Positions 38,533 to 47,935 of a DNA stretch of 64,000 nt are shown here, in pieces. Location: positions 1-64,000 of the forward strand of contig NZ_SJPO01000006.1 in the NCBI RefSeq assembly GCF_007859935.1, read 5' to 3'. Each line of letters begins with the position of its first letter. Positions within the stretch are counted from its first letter, which is position 1. The DNA comes from Posidoniimonas polymericola. GTDB lineage: Bacteria; Planctomycetota; Planctomycetia; Pirellulales; Lacipirellulaceae. Both the position numbers and the translations under genes were made by a program. The notes under the pieces were generated by a model. The model made no database searches. It saw nothing but the letters and a program-made list of their open reading frames with translations, and was not told where the DNA came from.

Positions 38533-39594
38533 TCAACGCTGGTAGATCGGCAGCACCGCATTGTCCTGTTGGAGGATAATCAGGTTAAGCGCCGTGGTGT
38601 AGACGTTGCCTATATACCCCTGGCCCCAGGTCACTCCCTGGCCGGCAGGCGTCTGCACGCGGCTCGCTTCGCGGAGCAGCTTCGACGCGGTCGCCTTGCG
38701 GTAGTTGTCCCACGACTCTCCGCCTTCGCGGTACTGCACCTGCGAGTAGTAAAAGTGGGCGTAGTGCCAGTGGCCGTAATTGCTCTGGTTGTGCGAGTCG
38801 AGGTGCCGGCGGCAGTACTCGCGCATCCGCGGGACGTACTCGTCGTCGTACTCACCGGCGTTGTACAGGCAGGCGATCGCCGCCGCCGTGATCGCCGGGC
38901 GGCCGCCGCCCCCCTTCGAGCTGTACTGCACCCCGCCGTCTTTCAGCGTGCAGTTGTGGATGTACTCGACCGCCTTGTCGATCACCTGCTTGGGGACCGG
39001 GATGCCGGCGTTGCGGCAGCCGCGCAGGCCCTGCACCTGGGTGATGGTCGTGGAGCCCTCGTCGAAACCGGACTGGTCCTTGGCGCTGACGTACCCCCAG
39101 CCGCCGGCCGCGGTCTGCGCCTCGCCGGTGAACTCGACCGCCTTGGTCAGCACCCGCACCAGTTCCTGGCGCCGCTGGTAGTCTTCTTCCTCTCCCAGCA
39201 CCTGCGATAGGAACAGCATCGAGAAGCCGTGCCCGTAGGTGTAGCGGTCGTCGCGGAGCGGGTCGCCGATGAGTCCATTGGGACGGGCCTGGCGGATGAG
39301 GTAGTCCACGGCGTTGCGGACGTTGTCCGCGTAGGGCCCCTGGGTAGGAGTCGACCCCTCGCACAGAAAGGCCAACCCCGAGAGCGCCGTCATGGCGGTC
39401 GGGTACCGCCCCTGGGCCGTCCAGTGACCGAGCCGGTGCTGCTCGGAAGCGAGCCACCTGAGCCCCTGGTCGATGACCTCCTGGGTCGATGCGTCTTGCG
39501 GCTGAGCGCCGCACTGGCGCTCGGGGCACGCAACGAGGACACACAGCCAGATGGCGACGCCCCATGTTGCGTGACGCGGTAGCGAGAGAGTCAT
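38533..39594 (-). CDS. Secreted squalene-cyclase-fold (prenyltransferase-like) protein
   Basis: About 353 residues from the ATG at 39594, with GGAAGG just upstream and a signal peptide (TWGVAIWLCVLVACP). The mature protein is a toroid of alpha-alpha repeats like the squalene-hopene cyclase/prenyltransferase superfamily: GLRWLASEQHRLGHW, LSGLAFLCEG, TAAGGWGYVSAKD and AITAAAIACLYNAGEYD. The DxDD acid motif of true cyclases is not seen and the protein is exported, so a cyclase reaction is unlikely. Such proteins are frequent in planctomycetes beside MoxR operons. It is the first gene of the block; function unknown. Confidence 0.72.
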   Translation of the reverse strand: MTLSLPRHATWGVAIWLCVLVACPERQCGAQPQDASTQEVIDQGLRWLASEQHRLGHWTAQGRYPTAMTALSGLAFLCEGSTPTQGPYADNVRNAVDYLIRQARPNGLIGDPLRDDRYTYGHGFSMLFLSQVLGEEEDYQRRQELVRVLTKAVEFTGEAQTAAGGWGYVSAKDQSGFDEGSTTITQVQGLRGCRNAGIPVPKQVIDKAVEYIHNCTLKDGGVQYSSKGGGGRPAITAAAIACLYNAGEYDDEYVPRMREYCRRHLDSHNQSNYGHWHYAHFYYSQVQYREGGESWDNYRKATASKLLREASRVQTPAGQGVTWGQGYIGNVYTTALNLIILQQDNAVLPIYQR

Positions 39595-39732
39595 GAATCC
39601 TTCCAAACGCGCAAGCTGCGGCGGCTTTCCCTTCGGCGCCTTCATTGTAGGCGGAGATCGGCCCCGCTACTAACCAGAATTGCCTATCCCGCAAAGTTTC
39701 AGCGCGAAAACCGCCAGGCGCCGCAGCGGCCG

Positions 39733-42700
39733 CTAGTCGTCGTCCTCCGGTTCTGGCGCATCCTCGCCTTTGGGGACGTCGCCCAGCAGCTTTCCGATCG
39801 CCCGTCCAACGTTCCACAGATTCCCTTCAATCGACTGCTCCGCATTAGCAGCCGCCGGAGGTCCGGGAGCAACCGGGGCGGCAGCAGCAGTCAGCATCAG
39901 GTAGCTGTTGTCCAACGCAATCAGGCAGAACGGACGAGGACCCTCATTCAGCTGGATCCGGTACCGCCGCCCCTTGTCGTCGCGTGGGCCACGCTCGCGA
40001 CGGAGGGTCCGTCCCGAGTAGAGGTCGACCGCGACCAACTGAAACGAGTCGTAGCGGCCGGTTGCGTCACGCGACTCGACGCTGGCTGCGAGCAGCACCA
40101 GGGGGCTGACCGGCGGCTGACGAGCGAGCAACGCCTTGCCCGAGATCGTCGCCGGCGCCGGCCAAGACGGCTCGCCGGTCGCGAGATCGTAGCAGTAGAG
40201 CGGCCCGGTCTGGATCGGGTTCTCGTCGATGGGCGTCACGCCCGCCGCCCGGTGCACGTGCGCGGGGGTCGTGTTGACGCCGACCAGCAGCCGCCCGCTG
40301 ATACGCTCGGCAGTGAGCGACAGCGGCTCTGCGTCGAGTGGAAGCTTGTCGCGGACGACCACCCGCGCCGCGCCCGACTCGGCGTCCTGCAGATCAATGA
40401 CCCGCAGCTCACCCGACGCGTCGAGCAACGAGAGCAGGGAACCGGAACGGGAGTGCAGTGGGTTGGGGCCGATCTCGACCTCGAGCAGCGAACGGCCGGT
40501 TGCCAGCTCGACCACGCTGAAGACTGCACGCTCACCATCGGACTCGATTGTTGCGACCCTGCCGCGTGCTTCGGCAATTCGATCGCCGCGGGGTGAGGTG
40601 TGCCCGGAGCGGACGCCGCTGGCGAGGTCGAGCCGCCAGCCCTGCTGCTCGCCCGCGGCAGAGTAGACAAAGCGTTCGTCCGCGGAAGGCGTTTCGTTGA
40701 CTTCGACGCCCGTAACCATCCACACCACCCGCCCGCTCTCCGGGTCGAGGCAGGCCACCATGTCCCGGCCCGCGACCGTAACGCCCCGCGGCGAGACCCC
40801 GACCAGCCGCACCTCGCGCTGCGCCGCCGCCCGGGCGACCACCGTCAGACCGACCGCGTTGTCGGCGACGCCCTCCACGTCGACCTGCTGCAATGCCCGC
40901 TTCGCAGACCACTGGGCGCCGGACTCGGGGTCACCAAGGTCCACCGACAGCACGTCGTCCCCGGTGCTGAGGTAGGCGTGCGCGCCAATCCGTCCCGCCA
41001 CCGGTTCGCCGTCCGCAGCCAGCCTCATCAGCCGCTCGGGAGAACTCTTGCTCAGTTCCAGCTGGGAGCGGATCTCCCCCAGCTCGTTGAGGATCAGCAG
41101 CTCGCCCGCAGTCGACATGACAAACCGATCGGTCGGCGGCGGCTGGGATTCCGCGTTCTGCAGTAGCGGCAGCTCGAACTCGCCGAGGTTTGATCCGGTG
41201 CGGCTGCGTCGGCGCACCCGGTCGACGCGGGGCCGCACCTCGTAGCCTACCTGGGCCACGGCCCAACGTTTGTCGGTGGGCCGTGCCTGGGGGGCGTCGG
41301 AAGCGGGGGACCCTGCCGCGTCTCCAAGCACCGCGTCGACAACCTCGTGACGCCTCGGACCGGCGTCCACCAGCAACCTTCGGCGCAGGCGTTCTCGTTC
41401 CTCGCGGCTGAGTACAGACCGCGCCGCGAGCCGGTAGATCGCGCTCTGCCGAACAGCCCGCTTTGCGTCCACGGCCACCAAATCGCCCATACAGGGTGAG
41501 CGGCAGTAGTCGGCCACCTCGCGGAGTACGACCGCCCGATCCTTGGCCGCCACGGCCGCGTCCAGCCGCGCCTGCCTGAGCAGGAACGGCGAAGGACGAC
41601 CTTTATAGAGTTGTTCGAGCTGCTCGAGGCTTGCCTTGTCGCCACCCGCCAAACCCAACTGACGCGACACAAGCTCGCGGATGCGGTGGGCGAAGAGGGC
41701 CCCAGCTCCGGATTGCTGATATCCTTCGAGCAGGCGCGTAACAGCCTGCTCGTGAAGCCCCTGCACCGAGGCGATCTCGGCCTGCTGGAGCAGCAAGGAC
41801 CCCGGCTGTTGTTGGACGTCGAAGCGGGAGACCCCCGTAAACGACTGCGAGAAGATCGATACTCCGTCGAAGGCAATGTTGCCGAGCACCCCGTCGGGCC
41901 CCGCGTGGAGGACCGCCGCGACCTCGCCATTGCCGGGGTGGATGAGCATGGCGTCGCCGGTGGAGAGTGGCAGCAGGTAGACGCCCTCGAACCAAGCGCC
42001 CTTGCCCGCGGGGTGGGCCCCGCCCGGGATCGGCGCCGTCCACAGAGACTTGCCATCCGCGATGCTGACGCCCACGACCGCGTCGGGGCGCGCCACGACA
42101 GCGATCCCCGCATCCGCCGCGCAGAGGAGCTGAGGCCAAGAGTTGCTGGCGGCCCAGCGCTCGCCGCCGTCCGCCAGCCCGATGCAGTGCAGCCGGCGAG
42201 ACTCGGGCGAACCGACCAGCACCTGACCGTCGGTCACCAGGACCTGATTCCACAGCCACTGCCGGCCCGCGTCGCGGGGCCATCGGTCCGAGCCACGGCG
42301 TCCCCACGGGGTGCTCCTGCCGAGCTGAACACCCCCTTCGACCGGGAAACGGTAGACCCACTCGAGTGTGCGTCGCAGAGGATCGACCGCCGCCACCAGC
42401 CCGACGCCGGTCGAGCAGATAATCCTCCCCTCTGCGTAGCTTAGGCAGCCCCCAACCATCCGCCGCATCGCCTCTTCCTGCACTGGGCTGTCGACCGTTG
42501 CGATGGTCTGCGTCCACAAGAGTTGGCCAGAACGCGGATCGAGCTGCAGCAAGCAGATCGACTGCTCCTGCTCACCAAGCACGAACAGCCTGTCGCCGAT
42601 CACCAGCGGGCAATCCAGGAAGTAGAACCCATCCAGCGCGGTCTGGTCTGACGTCCGCCAACGCAGCTTTCCCTCGGACAGGGCGTCGACCGCCACGATC

Positions 42701-44061
42701 TGGTTCTGCAGGCCGCGATCTGCCGAGCGGGCGCCTACGCGGAAGTTGCTCCACGCGTTCACTGTGGTGCGACGCGACTGCGGCTCCCGCGCGGCCACGG
42801 CGAACACCAACCGCCCGTTGCTGCTAGTGCGGGACGAGATGGCGTCGCGGCTCTCGCTCCGCAGCGCGTTCTTCAAGGAGGCGGCGTCGCCCTGGATGCG
42901 GCGGAGTTGGTGGGTCGACGGCGATTCCGACTCGTGGGATGGCAGCTCGCACTGCCAAACGAGCTTGCCCGTGTGGCGGTGGATGCCCTCTAACCCCTCT
43001 CGCGCCCTGACCACGACCCAGTCTCCAACCACTAAAGGACTCGCGGCGCTCGCCTGCGGAGCCTCGTCGCGGGACAATGAGGCCGCCGCCACCCACCCCT
43101 TGAGGCTGGCGGCCGAGCTGACCCACCCCGCCCACAGGTGCGGGGTCTCGGAGGCCAGCACCGGATTGCGGCGTGGGCCGCCACCGGCGGCCAACCACTC
43201 TTGGCGGTCGCTTGCCCTAAAGTCGGCGAAGGCGGCGCGCACCGCGTCGGCCGTATTTGCGAACGAGCCCGCCTGCTTCAGCATCTGCTCGTAGTCCGAG
43301 CGTTGCTCGGGTGAGAGGGTTCGGAGCTCGGCCGCAGAAAGCGATGCCAGCTGCGCAAGCGTCCGCTGCCCCAAAACCTGATCGCGTTGTCTAGGGGGAA
43401 GCTCGCACTCGAGCAGGTGATCCAGGCACACCACACACTCGGCGAATTCGCGCGCCTCGAACGCCCGCTGCGCCAACACCCAGAGTGCGAGGCGGCAGGC
43501 CTCGGTGTGCGGATACCTGGCGACCACCTCTCTGATTTCGTGGGTCCCCTGCCTCAGGGCCTTGCTGAGCTCCCGCTCTGACTGGGCTCGAACCTCCAGC
43601 TGGTAGGCTTGGCGTCCTTCTTCTGGCAGGTCCTTGATGATCTGGGCGGCCAGAGCTTTCAGACTCCTCAACGCCGACGGTGAGTCCCCACCGGCCGAGG
43701 CGCCCGGCTGAGCGTCGCCCGCCGAGTAGCTTGGCAGAGCGTCTTCGGGGGCGTGCAGCACCCGGATGAGCACCGGCAACGACTCGGCGTATCGCGCATC
43801 CTCTAGCAGTTGGGTGGCAATCGTCACGCCCCGCGAGAGCACCCGCTCCTCCGGCAAATGGACGCCGTAGTACAGCGAATGGCGGTCCGCGAGGGTCGCC
43901 TGGTCGGCCTCTGATTCTTCAACCGCGACCGCCGCAGCAAGGGAAAACCAGCAGCCAAACAGCCAAAAAACAGCGACCAACAGCATGCCAGTCTGTCGGA
44001 TCCGCGTCCCACGGACGGGCCGGGAGGTGAGGTCAACCGGCGGCAGACTTGCGGCCGACAT
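39733..44061 (-). CDS. Large PQQ-type beta-propeller protein
   Basis: About 1442 residues, from the ATG at 44061; a later ATG at 43986 directly before the hydrophobic segment (MLLVAVFWLFGCWFSLAAAVA) and a GTG at 44121 are alternatives. The N-terminal 250 residues after the signal are helical and tetratricopeptide-like (AESLPVLIRVLHAPEDALP). The rest contains many PQQ-like blades, for example GLEGIHRHTGKLVWQCELP, QIVAVDALSEGKLRWRTSD and LQLDPRSGQLLWTQTI, probably two propellers. The cysteines and Asp/Asn that mark quinoprotein dehydrogenases are not evident, so it is probably a BamB-like scaffold. It is followed at 138 bp by the MoxR block. Confidence 0.78.
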   Translation of the reverse strand: MSAASLPPVDLTSRPVRGTRIRQTGMLLVAVFWLFGCWFSLAAAVAVEESEADQATLADRHSLYYGVHLPEERVLSRGVTIATQLLEDARYAESLPVLIRVLHAPEDALPSYSAGDAQPGASAGGDSPSALRSLKALAAQIIKDLPEEGRQAYQLEVRAQSERELSKALRQGTHEIREVVARYPHTEACRLALWVLAQRAFEAREFAECVVCLDHLLECELPPRQRDQVLGQRTLAQLASLSAAELRTLSPEQRSDYEQMLKQAGSFANTADAVRAAFADFRASDRQEWLAAGGGPRRNPVLASETPHLWAGWVSSAASLKGWVAAASLSRDEAPQASAASPLVVGDWVVVRAREGLEGIHRHTGKLVWQCELPSHESESPSTHQLRRIQGDAASLKNALRSESRDAISSRTSSNGRLVFAVAAREPQSRRTTVNAWSNFRVGARSADRGLQNQIVAVDALSEGKLRWRTSDQTALDGFYFLDCPLVIGDRLFVLGEQEQSICLLQLDPRSGQLLWTQTIATVDSPVQEEAMRRMVGGCLSYAEGRIICSTGVGLVAAVDPLRRTLEWVYRFPVEGGVQLGRSTPWGRRGSDRWPRDAGRQWLWNQVLVTDGQVLVGSPESRRLHCIGLADGGERWAASNSWPQLLCAADAGIAVVARPDAVVGVSIADGKSLWTAPIPGGAHPAGKGAWFEGVYLLPLSTGDAMLIHPGNGEVAAVLHAGPDGVLGNIAFDGVSIFSQSFTGVSRFDVQQQPGSLLLQQAEIASVQGLHEQAVTRLLEGYQQSGAGALFAHRIRELVSRQLGLAGGDKASLEQLEQLYKGRPSPFLLRQARLDAAVAAKDRAVVLREVADYCRSPCMGDLVAVDAKRAVRQSAIYRLAARSVLSREERERLRRRLLVDAGPRRHEVVDAVLGDAAGSPASDAPQARPTDKRWAVAQVGYEVRPRVDRVRRRSRTGSNLGEFELPLLQNAESQPPPTDRFVMSTAGELLILNELGEIRSQLELSKSSPERLMRLAADGEPVAGRIGAHAYLSTGDDVLSVDLGDPESGAQWSAKRALQQVDVEGVADNAVGLTVVARAAAQREVRLVGVSPRGVTVAGRDMVACLDPESGRVVWMVTGVEVNETPSADERFVYSAAGEQQGWRLDLASGVRSGHTSPRGDRIAEARGRVATIESDGERAVFSVVELATGRSLLEVEIGPNPLHSRSGSLLSLLDASGELRVIDLQDAESGAARVVVRDKLPLDAEPLSLTAERISGRLLVGVNTTPAHVHRAAGVTPIDENPIQTGPLYCYDLATGEPSWPAPATISGKALLARQPPVSPLVLLAASVESRDATGRYDSFQLVAVDLYSGRTLRRERGPRDDKGRRYRIQLNEGPRPFCLIALDNSYLMLTAAAAPVAPGPPAAANAEQSIEGNLWNVGRAIGKLLGDVPKGEDAPEPEDDD

Positions 44062-44121
44062 ACGGTGGAGAACGGGCAATGGGCGTCTCGGCAGAAGAAT
44101 TTCCAAACTATTTGGCCCCAC

Positions 44122-44570
44122 CCTGATAGTTGAAGTCTACGAGCCTGCCACGGGTCCAACAAGCGAAGATTGCGACCTCTCAGCTGCGGGGCGAATCGAT
44201 TCCAACGGCTTACTACGGCCAGATGCGGGGGCGATTCGAGAGCAACGATCACCGACATAAGTCGTTTCAAAGCAATTACTTAAGGAATATTCCGTTTCTT
44301 GGAAGCCGCGGTCCGTTCTGCGTTCTACGCTTGAAGCAACCTGAGTCGCGTCCGGTAATGCGCTGCCGAGATCGCGAGGCGAACCACCAAGAAATCAGGG
44401 GAATTAGCCACCTTTCAGCGGCGACCTTCCCGTTTTTTCCGGTAGAGACCACGAATTCCCGCTTGTATTTTATGATGGCGGGTCTTTTAATCACCTCTTC
44501 GCGGGTAGGATCAGCCGATCATGGCCCGTGCCAGTAAATGATTTGACCATCGATTGGAGGATCCAACGCT
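44122..44570. other. Promoter region between the PQQ and HU genes
   Basis: This AT-richer, roughly 450-bp region separates divergent genes. It holds the candidate HU promoter (44463-44491). No gene is supported; the open frames present have no family features. Confidence 0.55.
44463..44491 (+). promoter_or_regulatory. Candidate promoter of the HU-like gene
   Basis: TTGTAT (44463-44468), exactly 17 bp, TTTAAT (44486-44491). It lies in the most AT-rich part of the region and would give a leader of about 70 nt, ending in GGAGG ten bases before the ATG. Confidence 0.5.
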
Positions 44571-44891
44571 ATGGCGAAAGCCGCCCCCAAGCCACCGACC
44601 AAGACAGAGATCTTCGCGAACATCGCGGAGGAGACCGGCCTGACCAAGAAGCAGGTTGGCGAGGTTTTCGACGCCCTGTCGGGCCAGATCGAGAAGGCTC
44701 TCGGCCGCCGTGGCCCCGAGGTTTTCACGATCCCTGGCCTGTGCAAGATCACCGTCAAGCACAAGCCCGCCACCAAGGAGCGCGAAGGCATCAACCCGTT
44801 CACCGGCGAGCCGACCGTCTTCAAGGCCAAGCCCGCTAGCAAGGCCGTCAAGGTTACCGCTCTGAAGAAGCTCAAGGACATGGTTTCCTAG
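44571..44891 (+). CDS. HU-like nucleoid DNA-binding protein
   Basis: A 106-residue histone-like protein of the HU/IHF superfamily. After a short Lys/Pro N-terminal extension (MAKAAPKPPTKTEIF) the helices are NIAEETGLTKKQVGEVFDAL and IEKALGRRGPEVFTI. The beta arm region is PGLCKITVKHKPATKEREGI, and GEPTVFKAKPASKAVKVTAL closes the fold. HU proteins bend and compact DNA. The sharper planctomycete form carries the arm sequence seen here instead of the proline-tipped arm of E. coli HU. It stands alone with its own promoter and terminator. Confidence 0.85.
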   Translation: MAKAAPKPPTKTEIFANIAEETGLTKKQVGEVFDALSGQIEKALGRRGPEVFTIPGLCKITVKHKPATKEREGINPFTGEPTVFKAKPASKAVKVTALKKLKDMVS

Positions 44892-44965
44892 GCTTGCATT
44901 GCGACTGCTCGTCCAGACTCCTCCACTAGGCGGAACACTCTGGCGGAACGGCGAAGAAATCAGAC

Positions 44966-45003
44966 AAAAAGGACGCGCGAGCCCGCTCGCGCGTCCTTTT
45001 TTT
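44966..45003 (+). terminator. Strong intrinsic terminator after HU
   Basis: AAAAAGGACGCGCGAG, loop CCCG, CTCGCGCGTCC and a seven-T run form a perfect stem. The A and T tracts make it usable from both strands. Confidence 0.9.
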
Positions 45004-45143
45004 GTAGGCGGCCTGCAAGGCCCCAACGCCGCCCCTAGCGGGGGCAGGCGTATTTGTGCGAACAACCCCTCGCCCACAGCCAGGCGGCCCTAAGCGACGC
45101 CTGGCGGGCCACTCCGATCGGCCGTGTGCGAGTAGGAAGTCGC

Positions 45144-45190
45144 AAACGCAACAGACCCCGGCGGGATACCCGCCGGGGTCTGTTGCGTTT
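45144..45190 (-). terminator. Perfect 22-bp hairpin downstream of tRNA-Phe
   Basis: A 22-bp perfect stem (arms 45144-45165 and 45169-45190) with a 3-nt loop. It lies 17 bp beyond the 3' end of the minus-strand tRNA and ends in only three T, so it is a terminator or processing hairpin of that transcript. Confidence 0.6.
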
Positions 45191-45206
45191 CGCCTATCAA
45201 CTAAAG

Positions 45207-45279
45207 TGGTCAGACCCGGGCTCGAACCGGGGACACCGGCCTTTTCAGGGCCGTGCTCTACCAACTGAGCTATCTGACC
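45207..45279 (-). tRNA. trnF: tRNA-Phe (GAA)
   Basis: The 73-nt cloverleaf is complete on the minus strand: acceptor GGTCAGA pairing with TCTGACC, D-arm GCTC-AGTTGGTA-GAGC, anticodon arm CGGCC-CTGAAAA-GGCCG with anticodon GAA, five-base variable loop, T-arm CCCGG-TTCGAGC-CCGGG and discriminator A. The 3' CCA is not encoded (ACTT follows). Confidence 0.97.
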
Positions 45280-45285
45280 GCAACT

Positions 45286-45300
45286 GGGAGGGACCCTCCC
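45286..45300. repeat. Short perfect inverted repeat before tRNA-Phe
   Basis: GGGAGGG, one base, CCCTCCC. It lies six bases upstream of the mature tRNA 5' end and would form a leader hairpin. Confidence 0.5.
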
Positions 45301-45626
45301 TAGCCGGCAGGGTTCACCTACCGCTATGCATCGGCAGACACATCGGCCGCCTCTGATCTATCCAGTTAAGACCTAAGTATGCCCATCAAATCTGCCCCCA
45401 TCAAGCCCTCTAAACCTTAATCTAGCATTCCACTTAGGGCTTATCAGTGGCGATCGGTGGGGTGAGAAGTGCAAGGGGGGAGATTTGCGTTTTGACGGCT
45501 GCGCCGGCGTTTATGGTCGGACGCGACGGCTGGCGAACCAAGATCGAGCCGGTGGCGAGCGTGCGACTTTGGATTGCACGCCCCTACACGAGGCGCCGCC
45601 GTGGGACGCGTGGCGGTCTCACAGGG
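45301..45626. other. Intergenic region, no gene recognised
   Basis: About 325 bp upstream of tRNA-Phe on the minus strand and downstream of the repeat-rich secreted protein. A TA-rich stretch near 45350-45440 may hold the tRNA promoter. No gene or repeat is evident. Confidence 0.4.
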
Positions 45627-47858
45627 CTACAGGGCGCCGCGGCCCACCGACCGTGCAGGGACGCTGAGGGCCATTCCTAGAGCCAACAGGGCGGCGCAGC
45701 ACGGGTCCGGGATCGAGCTCACGTCAACCGAGGACGGAGCCACTATGGCGCCGTACTGCGACTGCCAAACGCCGTAGTCGTCGGCGTCGACGAACCCGTC
45801 GCCGTTGGCGTCGCCGTCGGCTGGGGTGAGGCTGCCCGGCGTGCCGGTTCCAGCACCGTCGTTGCTCCGCCAGAGCGTGTAGTCTGCCGCATCCACCAGC
45901 CCATCGCCGTTGAAGTCGCCGCTCTCCACCGCGACGAGCAACAGCCGCAGCGTGTCCGCGACGATCTCGAGAGTCCAATCGGTGTATGCCGGCGCCTCGG
46001 GAAGGGTAACGTTACCCAGGCCGCTCGGGACGGTCAGTCCTCCGTCGGCAGTCAGCAGCGTAAAGGCGTCGCCCGCGGATGGGGCGAACACCGCTTCGCC
46101 GCCGAGTGGGTCAACCAGCCTGACGCTCAGGGCGCCCAAAAACTCGATGGCCCCGCTCGCCGTGAGCGAGTCGTAGGCTCCCGCGGCGGTCCCGCCGAGC
46201 TCAAGCAGCAATTCTGAACCCTCGACGAGGCTAACATCGCCGCCAAAGGAAACTTCGGCCGGCCCCTCGCCGGGGCTATAGCTGTCACGAAACTCAACCA
46301 GCCCCTCCCCGCCAAAGCCCTGATCACCAATGACCGCTCCGGCGAGCCGGAGCTCGGCCCCGGCCGAAACGGAGATCTCGCTGGTGCCGCCGTGATCCAA
46401 GGGTCCGTCGATCTGCAGCACGCCGGTCTCGATACTGATCAGCCCGTAGTTCTTGATGGACCAGGCCGACTCGATCTGGGTGACGCCATCGCCAGCCGAT
46501 TTGCGGAAGATACCGCTGTTGTTCAGCAGGCCGCTCCGCCCCGACTGATTGCCGCCGGTCAGGTCGGCGTCGGATTGGATATCGAGTTCCCCGCCGGCAG
46601 AAATCACGAGCCCCGCTGGGACGCCCGATGCCGCGGTCGTCACGAGGTCGCCTGCGCCAGACACGCTTGCTATGCCGCCGATCTCAAGCGCCGCGTTGGC
46701 GCGGAGAAACTTGTCTCTGCCGCCGGCGATCATCGCGGTCGCCCCACTTGGAACCGTGAGGCCGCCCGTGCTGGAGACGGCGCCGCCGGTCCAGTTAAGG
46801 TTCTCAACGTAAATCGGGGCGTCCCCACCGATCGACCCGCTGACCAGGTTCAACGCACCGCCGCCCGCCAGCGAGGCCCCCTCAGAAAACTCGATCGCGC
46901 CGTTTACCGACAAAATCCCGTTGTTGGTGAGCACCGCCGTGGCGCCGGTTAGCCGCTGCTTGATGGCGGCGTTGCCGCTGAAGACGCTCAGTGTCGCGCC
47001 GGAGGAAACTTCCCAGCTCCCGCTCGACTGCCCGCCGCCGACGCGGAGCTCCGTGCCGACTCCGCTAACCCGAATTGAGCCGTCGTTCGCGAGCCCGTTC
47101 GCACCGCTGCTCAGCGAGAACACGCCGCTCTGGATGTCGATGGATCCCGTGTTGACGACCGACCAATTGGATCCGACCGTCGCGATCCCTGCCCCGGCAG
47201 ACTTGGTCAGGGCGCCGGCGATATTGAACTCGCCCGACGCGGTCCCGGCTAGGTCGGCGTCGGAGCCCCAGTTAAACGCACCGCCCGCGGCGACGGCGAT
47301 CGCCGCGCCCTCGCCGGCCGCCCTGAATGATCCACCTCCCGCAAACTCAATCGAGCCCTCTACGCTCAACGTCACGACGTCCGCATTGTTGTCGCCGTCG
47401 GCCGGCTGCCCAAGGGCCTTGAATCCGCTGCCGCCTATCAGCAGCTCGGCCCCGGCGCCGACGGTTAGGCCGCCAGGATTCCTGAACTCGGAGTTCTGGG
47501 TCGCCCCCGTCCAGCGGGACGGGACGCCTGGCTCGCCGACAATCGTGACCGTCTGATCCCCCGATACGAACGCGTCGATCAGATTCAGCGAGTTTAGCGT
47601 GACTCCTCCAGGCACATCGACAATGACGTTACCAAGGTTGACGGTCGCGGAGAACGTCGACGCGACGTTGTTGGGCGCCAGGGGCGAGACGTCGGGTACC
47701 GTGGTCCAGCGGGCGCCTTCCGACCATTTGTTCAGGAAGGTTCCGTCCCAGCTGGCGTCGACGTCGGCCGCCAGGACCGCGGTCGGCTGTCCACAGACGA
47801 TTGCACTGAAAAGAGCGACAGCAGAAACGACTCGCAACCTGAACTTTGCGCAGAACAT
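45627..47858 (-). CDS. Secreted repeat-rich protein with dockerin and PEP-CTERM-like end
   Basis: About 743 residues from the ATG at 47858 (GAAGG nine bases upstream; a TTG at 47867 is too close to it). A signal peptide (FRLRVVSAVALFSAIV to LAAD) leads into many short beta repeats of autotransporter-associated type: SWDGTFLNKWSEGARW, GGLTVGAGAELLIGGSG and similar blocks rich in G, S and A. Near the end a dockerin type I pair appears (DFNGDGLVDAADYTLWR and DGDANGDGFVDADDYGVWQ). The last 30 residues, IPDPCCAALLALGMALSVPAR, resemble a PEP-CTERM sorting signal with a basic end. It is probably displayed on the cell surface. Confidence 0.8.
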   Translation of the reverse strand: MFCAKFRLRVVSAVALFSAIVCGQPTAVLAADVDASWDGTFLNKWSEGARWTTVPDVSPLAPNNVASTFSATVNLGNVIVDVPGGVTLNSLNLIDAFVSGDQTVTIVGEPGVPSRWTGATQNSEFRNPGGLTVGAGAELLIGGSGFKALGQPADGDNNADVVTLSVEGSIEFAGGGSFRAAGEGAAIAVAAGGAFNWGSDADLAGTASGEFNIAGALTKSAGAGIATVGSNWSVVNTGSIDIQSGVFSLSSGANGLANDGSIRVSGVGTELRVGGGQSSGSWEVSSGATLSVFSGNAAIKQRLTGATAVLTNNGILSVNGAIEFSEGASLAGGGALNLVSGSIGGDAPIYVENLNWTGGAVSSTGGLTVPSGATAMIAGGRDKFLRANAALEIGGIASVSGAGDLVTTAASGVPAGLVISAGGELDIQSDADLTGGNQSGRSGLLNNSGIFRKSAGDGVTQIESAWSIKNYGLISIETGVLQIDGPLDHGGTSEISVSAGAELRLAGAVIGDQGFGGEGLVEFRDSYSPGEGPAEVSFGGDVSLVEGSELLLELGGTAAGAYDSLTASGAIEFLGALSVRLVDPLGGEAVFAPSAGDAFTLLTADGGLTVPSGLGNVTLPEAPAYTDWTLEIVADTLRLLLVAVESGDFNGDGLVDAADYTLWRSNDGAGTGTPGSLTPADGDANGDGFVDADDYGVWQSQYGAIVAPSSVDVSSIPDPCCAALLALGMALSVPARSVGRGAL

Positions 47859-47935
47859 GGATGCCAACCTTCACTAGGAGTTTCGAGCGCAGATCGAGAC
47901 AATCGCAGCGACGCTCGACTGCGGCGCGCGTGATT

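Noticed and set aside
38533-39594. A functional squalene-hopene cyclase
   Set aside because: The DxDD motif is not visible, the length is about half and the protein has a signal peptide.
39733-44061. PQQ-dependent alcohol dehydrogenase
   Set aside because: Blade motifs are present but the disulfide and catalytic Asp region of quinoprotein dehydrogenases is not evident, and the length is far greater.
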